From: an uncultured Roseibium sp.
Lineage (GTDB): Bacteria; Pseudomonadota; Alphaproteobacteria; Rhizobiales; Stappiaceae
DNA length: 64,000 nucleotides
Direction of reading: 5' to 3'
Assembly (NCBI RefSeq): GCF_963669205.1
Contig: NZ_OY769915.1
Location: forward strand, 4,624,001-4,688,000
In this document: positions 45,001-54,445 of the stretch, one piece after another
Layout: the number at the start of each line of letters is the position of its first letter
Numbering within the stretch: position 1 is the first letter of the stretch
The notes under the pieces: model-generated
Database searches by the model: none
What the model was told of the DNA's origin: nothing
What the model saw: only the letters and a program-made list of their open reading frames with translations
Program-made: the position numbers and the translations under genes

Positions 45001-45034
45001 GAACCGCCTCACCGTAAGGCGGTTCTTTCCGTTT
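45001..45034 (+). terminator. Terminator of the MoxR operon, overlapping a convergent gene
   Basis: GAACCGCCT / AGGCGGTTC stem (9 bp, 7-base loop) followed by TTTCCGTTT. The hairpin includes the stop codon (45009-45011) of the convergent GGDEF-EAL gene. Confidence 0.75.
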
Positions 45035-47405
45035 GCGCACCTGTCTTTAGAAAAACGGCGAGATCGTCGATATGCATCGGCTTGGCAAGCGCGAAACCCT
45101 GGGCAAAATCGCACTGCATCGTTTTGAGGCGCTCGATCTGTTCCAGCGTGTCCGCACCTTCCGCGATGACGGGAATGTCCAGGGAATGCCCCATGTCTAT
45201 GATCGACCGCACCAGCCGCTCGAACGTGTTGCCCACTTCGATGCCGGAGACCAAGTTGCGATCGATCTTGATATGGGACGGTTCGATGTTCATCAGGCCC
45301 ATGACGGACGCGTTTGCCATGCCGAAATCATCGAGATCCAGATGGCAACCGGCCGCCCGGATCTGGTCGAGCACCCCGGCCACCTGCGCGTCGAGATTGT
45401 CGAGAGCGATGGTCTCCACAAGTTCGAAACGCAGCTCGAACGGCAGGTCGCGAACGAGCTTGAGCGCATCCGGAAATGCCGGTGACATCAGCCTTTCTTC
45501 AGACAGGTTGACGGCAAGCGCAGGGAGATTGATGCCTTGTTCGACGAGACCCTTCAACAGACCGACGGACCGTTCCAGCATCATGGCGTCGATATCGCCA
45601 AGAAGATTGAGTTCCTTTGCCGTGTCCAGAAAGTCGTGCGGCGACAGCAGCCCGCGGTCCGGGTGCTCCCATCTGACAAGCGCTTCGACACCGGCGACCG
45701 TTTGGTCCGGTAACCGGAACTGCGGCTGGAAATACGGCAGGAATTGTCCCTTCTCCAGGCCGTTCAGAATTTCAGCCGTCAGCGTCCGTTCTTTCTGAAC
45801 TGCCGTCCTGAGCGCCGGCGAATACATCACGAACCGGTCTTTGCCGGCCTTCTTGGCATCGTACATGGCAAGGTCGGCGGCCTTCATCAGGTCGGAGCGA
45901 TCCGTTGCATGGTCGGGATAGCAGGCAAAACCGACGCTCGCCCCGATCCGCGTTTGCGCACCGTCCAGAACGACCGGCTCCTTGAGGCGATCGACGATCA
46001 GTGCGGCACACGCCTCGATACGGTTGCGATGTTCGGACGGGATCCAGATCGCGAATTCATCGCCGCCGAGACGCGTCACCAGGCAATTGCGGAACGCATC
46101 CGGCGAAATCTGACCTGTCTCCTCCGCATCGATATCGGACAACCTTTCGACACCGAAAACCTTGCACAATCGCTTGCCGACAACCTCGAGAACCTTGTCC
46201 CCCACGTCGTGTCCATGCACGTCGTTCACGGCCTTGAACCCGTCGAGATCGATCAGCATGAGCGCCCCGGATTGCCCGGCGGTGATTGCGTTGTCCAGTT
46301 GCTGATGCAGGTAGGTCCTGTTGCCGAGACCCGTGACCAGATCCTGGTAGGCGAGCGCATTGATGGTCGACAGGTTCTCCCGCAGGCGCAGCACCATTTC
46401 CCGGAAACGCCGGCTCAGCTCATTGAACTCGACCGGCAGAAGACGGCTGGAGGCCTGCAGGTCCGGCAGGCCGAACTCGCCTCCCGCGATCCTGGACGAC
46501 GCCCGCGATATCTGTTCGATCGGCCGGACCACCCGCAGAGAGACCAGGAGCGCGAGTGCCAGGGCGGATGCGACCCCGATCGCAAGGACGATGACCCCGG
46601 ACCGCCGCGCGATGTCGGCCTTTTGCTGCAACTCGGCGATCGGCTGCGGGATCATCACCCCCCATCCGACCGGATGAACGAAGGTGAAACCGGCAATCAT
46701 GTCGCCCTTGAGCGCCGGGGAATAGAAGGTGTCGACACCGGTCTGCCGCGCCAGCATGCGCTGTACCGCCGAGATCCCGGACATGTCCTTGCGCGCGGCA
46801 ACCCAATCCGGCAGCGGATGCGATAGCGCCTTTCCGGTGTGATCGACAATTGCAGCGTGACCGCGGACACCGAAGGAAATCGCTTCGCCGAGTTCACGGA
46901 AATAGGTTGTCTGTACAGCGCCGACCGCAAGTCCATCCTCCAGCGGCCGGACCATGTGCAGCACGTTTTCACCGTCTGCGGTCTGCACGACCGGGCCGAA
47001 GGTGACTTCGCCCGGGACAGCGAGCGCCTTGAGGCGGTCGAGTTCCGCTTCGGCAATCGTGCCGGGACAGGGCGCGGAGGCCGATGCCAGCGTCAATGTC
47101 ACCTTGCCGGTGTCCCAGTCCGCGATGCAGACATGACGGAAACTCAGATTGTCGAGCACGCGGACCATCGACTTGGTTTCCGACCAGGCTTCCGGCGCGT
47201 CGAGAAGCAGGTCGAACGTGGTGACAAGATCCCGGTAATACCGCTCCAGAGCTGCCGCAAGGTTTCGCGCCAGAAGCAGGTGGCGTTCATGCACCTCGTC
47301 CAGCTCGCCTTCCAGTACTTCCGAGTGCGGCCATGCCTGGAAAAGCAACAATGGCGTCATCGACAGGAAAAGAAACAACGTCAGCAAAAAATATCTGAGT
47401 TTCAT
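45009..47405 (-). CDS. Cache-HAMP-GGDEF-EAL membrane receptor (c-di-GMP turnover)
   Basis: A 798-residue protein: helix about 3-24, periplasmic double-Cache sensor about 30-270, helix about 275-295, HAMP about 296-350, GGDEF about 360-530 with intact RLGGDEFAIW, and EAL about 545-795 with GVEALVRWEHP, NLSEERL, LDDFGMANASV and VIAEGAD. Both active sites look complete, so it could both make and break c-di-GMP, with one activity dominant. The last residues overlap the terminator of the convergent MoxR operon. Confidence 0.9.
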   Translation of the reverse strand: MKLRYFLLTLFLFLSMTPLLLFQAWPHSEVLEGELDEVHERHLLLARNLAAALERYYRDLVTTFDLLLDAPEAWSETKSMVRVLDNLSFRHVCIADWDTGKVTLTLASASAPCPGTIAEAELDRLKALAVPGEVTFGPVVQTADGENVLHMVRPLEDGLAVGAVQTTYFRELGEAISFGVRGHAAIVDHTGKALSHPLPDWVAARKDMSGISAVQRMLARQTGVDTFYSPALKGDMIAGFTFVHPVGWGVMIPQPIAELQQKADIARRSGVIVLAIGVASALALALLVSLRVVRPIEQISRASSRIAGGEFGLPDLQASSRLLPVEFNELSRRFREMVLRLRENLSTINALAYQDLVTGLGNRTYLHQQLDNAITAGQSGALMLIDLDGFKAVNDVHGHDVGDKVLEVVGKRLCKVFGVERLSDIDAEETGQISPDAFRNCLVTRLGGDEFAIWIPSEHRNRIEACAALIVDRLKEPVVLDGAQTRIGASVGFACYPDHATDRSDLMKAADLAMYDAKKAGKDRFVMYSPALRTAVQKERTLTAEILNGLEKGQFLPYFQPQFRLPDQTVAGVEALVRWEHPDRGLLSPHDFLDTAKELNLLGDIDAMMLERSVGLLKGLVEQGINLPALAVNLSEERLMSPAFPDALKLVRDLPFELRFELVETIALDNLDAQVAGVLDQIRAAGCHLDLDDFGMANASVMGLMNIEPSHIKIDRNLVSGIEVGNTFERLVRSIIDMGHSLDIPVIAEGADTLEQIERLKTMQCDFAQGFALAKPMHIDDLAVFLKTGAQTERTALR

Positions 47406-47640
47406 GTTTCAAATGCCTCGGCAAAATCCTGTCGCGAGAGATTCTATATGCCGAAACTCTTAACCCGAAACAAAAACAACAATCGGAAAAATAATCAATG
47501 GCGCGATAAAGCGGACTTTCCTCTGCGTACACGCGAACGTGACGTGTTCAGCGGACACCTGTCGCATACCGGGCACGCCTTCCCGTATGAAATCAGGTTT
47601 TCGGTATCCGGCTGACTGGACAGGGTCGGCCAGGCTGGCG

Positions 47641-48135
47641 TTATTGCCCGCCCTGTACCCCACCTTCAGGCATCTCTGCCGCATTCAAAAGCGCGACCAG
47701 CAGCCTTGCCGGATCGACCGGACCCGGCAGCGTGATCCGCCCGAGGGGCACTTGCTGAAAACCGAAGGGGCCGTAATAGGGCGCGTCGCCGACGAGAAGA
47801 ACGATCTTGTCACCGGCCAGTTCGGCAGCATCCATCGCGGTGCGCATCAATGCCTTGCCAAGCCCCCTGTTCTTGAAGTCGGGCGACACGGTCAGCGGTC
47901 CGAGCAGCAGCGCCGCGGTGTCACCGATGAGGATCGGTGACAGCCGGATCGACCCGGCAATCTGCGATCCCACCAGACCGACAAAGGAAAGATCCTGCCG
48001 GGGTTCGGCATTTTCCCGGATGCGGAACGCGGTGCGCGCGAACCGGCCCGGTCCGAATGCATTTGCCTGGAGATCTTCGATTGCTGTGGTGTCGGCGGCG
48101 TCTTCCGGCCGGATAACCCAGGTGGTCTGTTTCAT
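47641..48135 (-). CDS. GNAT-family N-acetyltransferase (YhbS-like)
   Basis: A 164-residue acetyltransferase. LLLGPLTVSPDFKNRGLGKALMRTAMDAA carries the acetyl-CoA loop (N-R-G-L-G-K), then VLLVGDAPYYGPFGFQQ, typical of the YhbS group. I start at ATG 48135 (AGGA 8 bases upstream) rather than 48153. It is monocistronic. Substrate unknown. Confidence 0.88.
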   Translation of the reverse strand: MKQTTWVIRPEDAADTTAIEDLQANAFGPGRFARTAFRIRENAEPRQDLSFVGLVGSQIAGSIRLSPILIGDTAALLLGPLTVSPDFKNRGLGKALMRTAMDAAELAGDKIVLLVGDAPYYGPFGFQQVPLGRITLPGPVDPARLLVALLNAAEMPEGGVQGGQ

Positions 48136-48505
48136 GATATTGGTCCTGAACAAGCGATCTTAATACAAGCGCGCCTGCCGTGAACCCGAAATGAAAAACC
48201 TTGTTGGTCCGGGATGAGGTCAGCCGCGACGGAACGGACGAGAGATGTCTCGTCGGTCGGTTCGTCGTCGGAGTGTCAGACCTGCGGTCATGGGTCCCAG
48301 TCTCTGGATTACGGCCGCCAATCATAATGCGATGGCGGTTCATTTGTGAGGCAAATCGGGTATCACGCAACCTCCTCCCGGTCCAGCGTTTTTTGGAGAT
48401 CGTATCGGATTTGATTGTTCATGGATCGCGAACACAGCATTCAGTTGATTGAATTCCGGCACCGGCGCACAACCTATTTCACGAGGAAACACGAAGGAGC
48501 GCGCA
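48136..48505. other. Intergenic region upstream of the GST gene, nothing firm
   Basis: 370 bases between divergent genes. It includes an imperfect inverted repeat GCCGCCAATC...GCGATGGCGG (48310-48336), but no clear promoter, repeat family member or gene. Confidence 0.4.
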
Positions 48506-49480
48506 ATGGGTTTGCTGGTAAACGGGGTCTGGACGGATCAATGGTACGACACGAAGTCGAGCGGCGGCCGTTTCGTCCGCAAGGACGCAGCGTTCCGCAA
48601 CTGGATCACCGCTGACGGGTCAGCCGGTGCCAGCGGCAAGGGCGGATTCAAGGCGGAAGCCGGACGGTATCACCTGTTCGTTTCCTATGCCTGTCCCTGG
48701 GCGCACCGGACGATGATCTTCCGCAAGCTGAAGGGTCTGGAGGACGCGATCTCGTTGTCCGCCGTCCAGCCGCTGATGCTGGAGAACGGCTGGGAGTTTG
48801 CCGAAGCGGAACCGCTCACCGGTGCCAAATACGCCTGGAACATCTACGCCAAGGCCGATCCGGAATATACCGGCCGGGCAACCGTGCCGATCCTCTGGGA
48901 CAAGCAACAGGAGACCATCGTCAGCAATGAATCGTCCGAGATCATCCGGATGTTCAATTCCGAGTTCGACGGCCTGACCGGCTCCAACCTCGATTTCTAT
49001 CCGCAGGATCTGCGCGAGAAGATCGACACCATCAACGAGCGCATCTATCACACGGTCAACAACGGCGTTTACAAGTCCGGCTTCGCAACGAGCCAGGAAG
49101 CCTATGAGGAAGCCGTCACGGCCCTGTTTGAAACGCTGGATTTCCTTGAGGGCCTGCTCGCTGAAAACCGCTACCTGACCGGAGACCGGCTGACCGAGGC
49201 GGACTGGCGCCTGTTCACCACGCTCGTGCGTTTCGATGCGGTCTATGTCGGCCACTTCAAGTGCAACATCAGGCGCATCATCGACTACCCGAACCTGTCC
49301 AACTACCTGCTGGAACTCTATCAGGTGCCGGGTGTTGCCGAGACCGTCGACATGGCAACGATCAAGCAGCACTATTACGGCTCTCACGAGAGCGTCAATC
49401 CGACCCGGATCGTGCCGGTCGGACCGGCCCTCGACTTTTTCAGGCCCCATGACAGGGAGCGGCTGCCGGCCGCTGCCTGA
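48506..49480 (+). CDS. Xi-class glutathione transferase (glutathionyl-hydroquinone reductase)
   Basis: A 324-residue GST of the Xi class (YqjG/ECM4 type), which reduces glutathionyl-hydroquinones. The active-site motif is SYACPWAHRTM with catalytic Cys63; the C-terminal helical domain contains RLTEADWRLFTTLVRFDAVYVGHFKCN, characteristic for the class. GAAGGAG lies 6 bases before ATG 48506, which I choose over the in-frame start at 48449. Confidence 0.93.
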   Translation: MGLLVNGVWTDQWYDTKSSGGRFVRKDAAFRNWITADGSAGASGKGGFKAEAGRYHLFVSYACPWAHRTMIFRKLKGLEDAISLSAVQPLMLENGWEFAEAEPLTGAKYAWNIYAKADPEYTGRATVPILWDKQQETIVSNESSEIIRMFNSEFDGLTGSNLDFYPQDLREKIDTINERIYHTVNNGVYKSGFATSQEAYEEAVTALFETLDFLEGLLAENRYLTGDRLTEADWRLFTTLVRFDAVYVGHFKCNIRRIIDYPNLSNYLLELYQVPGVAETVDMATIKQHYYGSHESVNPTRIVPVGPALDFFRPHDRERLPAAA

Positions 49481-49504
49481 ACAGGACGGGGTTTCAGGGA
49501 CGGC

Positions 49505-49990
49505 TCACCAGTAGGCACCTGACGCAAGGGTCCCGTCCGCGAATTCTGTAAGACGCCGCGCGGTTGCCGGGCTCATATCGTCGGGCAGCGCGTCGAGCGG
49601 AAAGAACTGCGCTGCCGCAATCTCTGCATTCGGCGCGAGAAATGCCGGGGTCTCTTGCCACACGCTCAGGTGAAACAGGCCGACATGATCGCGGCCTGTT
49701 GCCTCGCGGTTGAGATACATGCCCAGGAGACGCGGCGCATTTTGTGCGGCGATCCCCGCCTCTTCCTGAACCTCGCGGATTGCGGCCTGTTCCAGTGTCT
49801 CGCCCCGGTCGACAGCCCCGCCCGGCAGATACCAGCCGTCGAGATAGGTGTGACGCACCAGCAGGACGCTGCCGCGATCGTCTACCACGATCACCCGAAC
49901 GCCCAGGATGTAGGGGTTTCTGATCAGAACTGCGCTCTGCACGATGCGCTTCGTCAGGCTCGTCGGCAGGAAGGATAACAACTTCAGCAT
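49505..49990 (-). CDS. NUDIX hydrolase
   Basis: A 161-residue NUDIX protein. The Nudix box is complete: GGAVDRGETLEQAAIREVQEEAGI, preceded by YLDGWYLP. Substrate not predictable; the group resembles nucleoside-diphosphate or dihydroneopterin-type enzymes. The start is uncertain. ATG 49990 gives a compact domain, while the open frame continues upstream to 50197 through sequence that is the divergent region of the small genes. It converges on the GST gene. Confidence 0.85.
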   Translation of the reverse strand: MLKLLSFLPTSLTKRIVQSAVLIRNPYILGVRVIVVDDRGSVLLVRHTYLDGWYLPGGAVDRGETLEQAAIREVQEEAGIAAQNAPRLLGMYLNREATGRDHVGLFHLSVWQETPAFLAPNAEIAAAQFFPLDALPDDMSPATARRLTEFADGTLASGAYW

Positions 49991-50165
49991 GTCCGCAGAT
50001 TGCACCCCCTGCCGCCAAAGGTAAACACGCTTGACCCATGCAACCGCTGCAGGGCTGATACGCGGGAATAGCTCTCCTCCTGCGCGGGGCGAGTGCCTAT
50101 ATAGCGTGCACAGTGATGAATTCGAAGGCAGGTGAGACTGCCGTGACCTTACGAAGGAACAGACA

Positions 50166-50285
50166 ATGTTGAACGCAATTTTCGGCAAGCGCCGCACCCG
50201 CCAGAACCACTATCAGTGGAAACCGGCCCTTGATCTCAGCAACCCGCGCGTTGTTGCTGCCCTGACAACGTTCCCGAGCAACTAA
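50166..50285 (+). CDS. 39-residue small protein, first of a tandem
   Basis: A tiny ORF with an AAGGA site 8 bases before the ATG, encoding a basic N-terminus (MLNAIFGKRRTRQNHYQWK) and a mixed hydrophobic tail (PRVVAALTTFPSN). No family recognised. It is followed 29 bases later by a 33-residue ORF and then a terminator, so the two look like a dedicated small transcript. Confidence 0.5.
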   Translation: MLNAIFGKRRTRQNHYQWKPALDLSNPRVVAALTTFPSN

Positions 50286-50314
50286 GCTTCGGACAAGACT
50301 GCGGAGGCAGCGAA

Positions 50315-50416
50315 ATGCTCGGTTTTGTAAATGTCGTGAACGCGACGCTGCGCGAGACCACGCGCACCGCAAACACGTCCTCGGGCAAGACTGCCAGACC
50401 CGCTCAGGCCAAGTAG
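50315..50416 (+). CDS. 33-residue small protein, second of a tandem
   Basis: A tiny ORF with a strong GGAGG site 8 bases before the ATG. The product starts with a short hydrophobic stretch (MLGFVNVVNATLR) then becomes Thr/Ala/Lys-rich (RETTRTANTSSGKTARPAQ). No family recognised. The stop lies 10 bases before a terminator hairpin. Confidence 0.5.
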   Translation: MLGFVNVVNATLRETTRTANTSSGKTARPAQAK

Positions 50417-50425
50417 GTCGGCCCG

Positions 50426-50444
50426 GGGCAGGATGCCCTTTTTT
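50426..50444 (+). terminator. Terminator after the small tandem
   Basis: GGGCA-GGA-TGCCC stem followed by TTTTTT. Confidence 0.7.
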
Positions 50445-50520
50445 AAAAACAGATGCTCAGCAACCGGAGCGCCGCGTTATTTTCTTGACGCGGCGCTTTT
50501 TGCTTTGAAGATGCGCCACC

Positions 50521-51450
50521 ATGTTCACGCTCGCGCATATTTCCGATCCCCATCTTGGCCCTCTGCCCGATCCCAAGCTTATCCAGCTGGTATCAAAGCG
50601 TATTCTGGGCTACCTCAACTGGCAACGAAACCGTTCCAAGATCATGGGCGCCAGCTATCTTGACCAACTGGTCGAAGACATGAAGGCGCAGTCTCCCGAC
50701 CACATCGCCGTAACCGGCGACCTGGTAAATATCGCCCTTCCCCTTGAAATCACCGGTGCGCGCGACTGGCTCGAAGAGATAGGAGAGCCAGACGAGGTAT
50801 CCGTCGTTCCGGGAAATCACGATGCCTATGTTCCAGGCGCCGTCTACAAGGCACGCGCGGCGTGGTGGCCTTACATGTGTTCCGACGATGCGGCGGCGAA
50901 ACCGCCGGAAGGCGCGCGCGTGGAAGCGACATTTCCCTATGTCCGCACACGCGAAGATGTCGCCCTGGTGGGCGTGACCACAGGGCGTGCCACGGCTCCC
51001 TGGTTCGCGACCGGCCGGGTCGGAGCCGAACAGGCGAGACGCTTGCGGGAGACCCTGGAAGAGCTCGGCAGGGAAGGCTATTTCCGGGTCGTGATGCTGC
51101 ATCACCCGCCGTTCAGGCACGCCACGAAATGGCACAAGCGGCTGTCGGACGCCTCGCGCGTGCGCGCCGCCATCAAACACGCGGGCGCTGAACTCATTCT
51201 CCACGGGCACACGCATGTCGACAGTTTCGAAGAAATCGAAGGGCCGGCCGGTCCCGTGCCCGTTGTCGGCGTACCGTCTGCAACGAGCGCACCTGGCGGG
51301 CGGCACCCGGCCGCACGCTACAATCTCTTCAGGATCGAAAAGTCCAATGCCGGCTGGATCTGCCGCATGGAGGAACACGGCTTCGATGCGCCCGACACTC
51401 CGGTCAAGCTGCTCGCGGAAAGAGACGTCAATATTCCGAATGGGAATTAG
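50521..51450 (+). CDS. Calcineurin-like metallophosphoesterase
   Basis: A 309-residue binuclear-metal phosphoesterase. Metal ligands: D-x-H in ISDPHLG (residues 8-10), GDLVN, GNHDAY, MLHHPP and GHTH (HGHTHVD). Such enzymes cleave phosphomonoesters or diesters, for example cyclic nucleotides or lipid intermediates; no substrate can be read here. It starts about 75 bases after the small-tandem terminator. Confidence 0.9.
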   Translation: MFTLAHISDPHLGPLPDPKLIQLVSKRILGYLNWQRNRSKIMGASYLDQLVEDMKAQSPDHIAVTGDLVNIALPLEITGARDWLEEIGEPDEVSVVPGNHDAYVPGAVYKARAAWWPYMCSDDAAAKPPEGARVEATFPYVRTREDVALVGVTTGRATAPWFATGRVGAEQARRLRETLEELGREGYFRVVMLHHPPFRHATKWHKRLSDASRVRAAIKHAGAELILHGHTHVDSFEEIEGPAGPVPVVGVPSATSAPGGRHPAARYNLFRIEKSNAGWICRMEEHGFDAPDTPVKLLAERDVNIPNGN

Positions 51451-52037
51451 ACGGCAAGGTGGTGTCTGCGCTCCGGCATCCCGCGATACACCGGTCTTGT
51501 CATCCCTGCGACGGCAGGGAACCAGTAATCTCGAGCGCTCATCACCTGAATCTGACGTTCGCTACGGAGGTTCCAGGAGCAATGATGCGAACTTCAAATC
51601 CACCGCACTAGCGGCCCCTTTCGCCACCACGGAGTACTGGCGCCCGGTCTTGCGGCCTGCGCAGCAAACCGGGATGACAACGACGGGAACAAATTCCGTA
51701 TCCCGACTTGGTTTCGGACGGGATCAGACGGTTTCGTGTCTCACCGCGGCAAAGACCACATTCTGACGAAGCGCGGAGGGCTGTTGCGCACGGGCCGAAG
51801 CGAAAATCCACTCTCCTGATGGGAGAGGTTACCAGTGTTCAGCAACCAAATGGCCCGTTCGACCCCAGGCAAAAACCACTCGGTCTTTTCCAACTCAAGC
51901 CACAAAGAGGACTGGGTTCCGGCCTTCCGCTGCGCCGCAGCCGGAATGACAAGTTGACTGACTGGAGATCGTCTCACGAGAGCCGTATTGAGGTAAAACG
52001 CAAAGCAGCGGCTCAAGCGACGGAATGGCAACGGATG
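51451..52037. repeat. REP-like repeat region
   Basis: Nearly 590 bases with no gene. Contains palindromic blocks of the family seen at 4.6-5.3 kb: GGAGTACTGGCGCCCGGTC with GCAAACCGGGATGACAA (51631-51690), TTCCGTATCCCGACTTGG near 51700, and an inverted piece GGTTCCGGCCTTCCGCTGCG with CCGGAATGACAAG (51913-51952). Another variant lies at 51491-51525. Confidence 0.65.
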
Positions 52038-52619
52038 TCAAATCGGGTTGGAAAACCAGGCGAAGGCAATAAGGCCGACGACGCCTGCGGCAATCCCAAT
52101 GCCGAATGCGCCGGCAACTGCAAGCCAGGACGTTCTGCTTTCGCGCACCCGGACGACCTTGGACTCCTGCGCGACTTCCTTCAGACGGTTGTTCAGCCAG
52201 TCGCCTTCAAGCGCCTTTTCGCGTTCGATCACGCGTTCCGCGATGTATTCCGTCAGGCAGTCGGCCATGTCGTCGATATTCGCCGTTTCCAGAATGACCA
52301 CGCGGCCGAGGCGCGTATCCTTCAGAAAACGGTAGGTCTTGCGGTCCCCGCCGACGGCCACGTGGCTGGTGGCATCGATCCACAGACGCGGGGTCGACCC
52401 GGAAATGATCTGCAGCGAAAACTGGTCGTCGTCCTCCGGGATCTCCTTGAAGACATCCTTGAGCTCATCGGCCAGCATGTCGAGCCGTGCCCGTTCCGTA
52501 TCCTGCAACTCGACAACCACGTCCGATCTCTCGACTTCGCCCAGTTGCACCTTGCGGATGGCATCGCGCAAGGAGCGAATACGCGTGTGTGGGACAACGT
52601 TATCCTGCATTTCAGACAT
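52038..52619 (-). CDS. Conserved-type protein with C-terminal membrane anchor, function unknown
   Basis: A 193-residue protein. The first ~155 residues are soluble and charged (LRDAIRKVQLGEVERSDVVVELQDTERARLD, then RLWIDATSHVAVGGDRKTYRFL and TRLGRVVILETANIDDMADCLTEYIAERVIERE), and residues 165-190 form a single hydrophobic tail (WLAVAGAFGIGIAAGVVGLIAFAWF). That makes it a probable tail-anchored inner-membrane protein. Start ATG 52619 with GGAG about 10 bases upstream; a longer frame to 52694 exists. I do not recognise a named family. Confidence 0.65.
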   Translation of the reverse strand: MSEMQDNVVPHTRIRSLRDAIRKVQLGEVERSDVVVELQDTERARLDMLADELKDVFKEIPEDDDQFSLQIISGSTPRLWIDATSHVAVGGDRKTYRFLKDTRLGRVVILETANIDDMADCLTEYIAERVIEREKALEGDWLNNRLKEVAQESKVVRVRESRTSWLAVAGAFGIGIAAGVVGLIAFAWFSNPI

Positions 52620-52861
52620 AAGGCGCCTGGCTCCGTTCTTCTGCCGTCTGTTAACCCGGAGTCTTAACCGACTCGCGCAGGGGCAGAACGGCACTCCGTC
52701 TTCACCTGCCGCCTATCCACCGGCAATGATCCGAAAATGGTTAACGAAGCTTAGGGGAAAATTAACCGTAACGCCAGCGAGGCGGCGCTGGCCACGCTCC
52801 AAATCATGGGTTATGCAAAGCTAGTAGGTTCGTCGTCCACCTGCCCAGGGGAGACTGCATC

Positions 52862-53968
52862 ATGAATGTTGATGGCAAGAAATACCGCACGATCTGGCTC
52901 GCTCAGGACGGAGGCAGCGTCGAGATCATCGACCAGACCAAGTTTCCCTATGCCTTTGAAATCATCAAGCTGCACACCATGGAAGACGCGGCCCACGCCA
53001 TCCGCGTCATGCAGGTGCGCGGCGCGCCGCTGATCGGTGCCACGGCCGCCTACGGCGTCGCCCTGGCGATGCGGGCAGACTCCTCCGACGAAGCCCTGCA
53101 CAACGCCTGCTCCGCGCTGCTGCAAACCCGTCCCACCGCCGTGAACCTGCACTGGGCGCTCGACCGCGCCCGCAAGAGCCTGATCCAGGTGGAACCGGCG
53201 CTGCGGGCTGTGGCCGCCTTCACGCTCGCCAACGAGATCTGCGACGAGGACATCGGCATCAACATGGCCATCGGCATGCACGGCATGGAACTGATCGCCG
53301 CGATTTCCGAGACCAAGCGCAAGGGTGAACCGGTCAACATCCTGACCCATTGCAACGCCGGCTGGCTCGCAACCGTCGACTGGGGAACGGCGACAGCGCC
53401 GATCTACATGTCCCACGATGGCGGCATACCGGTTCATGTCTGGGTGGATGAAACCCGGCCCCGGAACCAGGGCGCCTTCCTGACAGCCTGGGAACTCGGC
53501 CACCACGGTGTGCCGCACACGGTTATCGTCGACAATGCCGGCGGGCACCTGATGCAGCATGGCCAGGTGGACATGGTGATCACCGGAACCGACCGGACGA
53601 CGGCAAGCGGCGATGTCTGCAACAAGATCGGCACATATCTGAAAGCCTTGGCCGCCAGGGACAATGATGTGCCCTTCTATGTCGCCCTGCCCTCGCCGAC
53701 GATCGACTTTGCCCTGTCCGACGGTGTCCGGGAAATCCCGATCGAGGAACGGGCAGGCACGGAGGTCAGCAAGATGACCGGACGGACCGATCGCGGCGAC
53801 ATCCAAACGATCAACATCGTCGCCGAGGGGTCAGACGTCGGAAATCCGGCCTTCGACGTCACCCCGGCCCGGCTGGTCACCGGGCTGATCACCGAACGCG
53901 GCGTTCTGAAACCGAACCGCCGGGCGATTGCCGAGGCCTTTCCAGAGCGTGTCAAGATGAGCGCCTGA
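52862..53968 (+). CDS. mtnA: S-methyl-5-thioribose-1-phosphate isomerase
   Basis: A 368-residue methionine-salvage isomerase (aldose to ketose). LHTMEDAAHAIRVMQVRGAPLIG, ILTHCNAGWLATVDWGTA with the catalytic Cys, VWVDETRPRNQGAFLTAWEL, GTDRTTASGDVCNKIGTYLKAL with the catalytic Asp, and FYVALPSPTIDF are diagnostic. CAGGGGAG precedes the ATG. It works directly downstream of the mtnP product. Confidence 0.96.
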   Translation: MNVDGKKYRTIWLAQDGGSVEIIDQTKFPYAFEIIKLHTMEDAAHAIRVMQVRGAPLIGATAAYGVALAMRADSSDEALHNACSALLQTRPTAVNLHWALDRARKSLIQVEPALRAVAAFTLANEICDEDIGINMAIGMHGMELIAAISETKRKGEPVNILTHCNAGWLATVDWGTATAPIYMSHDGGIPVHVWVDETRPRNQGAFLTAWELGHHGVPHTVIVDNAGGHLMQHGQVDMVITGTDRTTASGDVCNKIGTYLKALAARDNDVPFYVALPSPTIDFALSDGVREIPIEERAGTEVSKMTGRTDRGDIQTINIVAEGSDVGNPAFDVTPARLVTGLITERGVLKPNRRAIAEAFPERVKMSA

Positions 53969-54445
53969 AGCCGCATTCCGCGCGATTTTTTGCACCGGCA
54001 TCATCCCGGCCAGGCGCAGCACAAACCGGGATCAGAGCTGCGGATACCTGGCGGACTGGGCCATACCCGTACCAGCGCACCCGGGCTCCCCGGCCCCGGG
54101 GTCTCACGCTGTTCGCCCGGAGTGAAGATGGAGAGTGTTGATACGCACCCTAACCCACGTCATTCCGGACAAGTGAGGCGCAGCCGAATGCTGATCCAGA
54201 ACCTGTACCCGGCTTGAACGGGTAACCAGATATGAGCGTGAGCGCAACGAACCCAAGTCGTAACTGCACTGGTGCAGGCCACGCCTTCAGCGCGAATTCC
54301 CGCACCAAGGGTCATCCCCGACTTGATCGGGGATGACGCCGGAAGTTTGCTCCGACTTTTGGAATTCGATCTTGTCCGTCCTCATCCAGGGAAAGCGCTA
54401 AGCGCTTTGTCGAAGGATGGGTAGTTTCGCCTCGGACATTTCGCC
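53969..54445. repeat. Repeat-containing intergenic region
   Basis: About 480 bases without a gene. A perfect 11-bp palindrome arm GTCATCCCCGA / TCGGGGATGAC (5-base loop) lies at 54311-54337, and CCTCATCC...GGATGGG with a GCGCTAAGCGC core lies at 54382-54421. Both look like dispersed extragenic repeats rather than terminators, as no T-run follows. Confidence 0.6.

Noticed and set aside
52740..52775. TTAAC pairs near 52.74 kb as a CtrA box for mtnA
   Set aside because: The two TTAA halves are 16 or more bases apart, not 7; likewise TTAA-N9-TTAA at 52650-52670.
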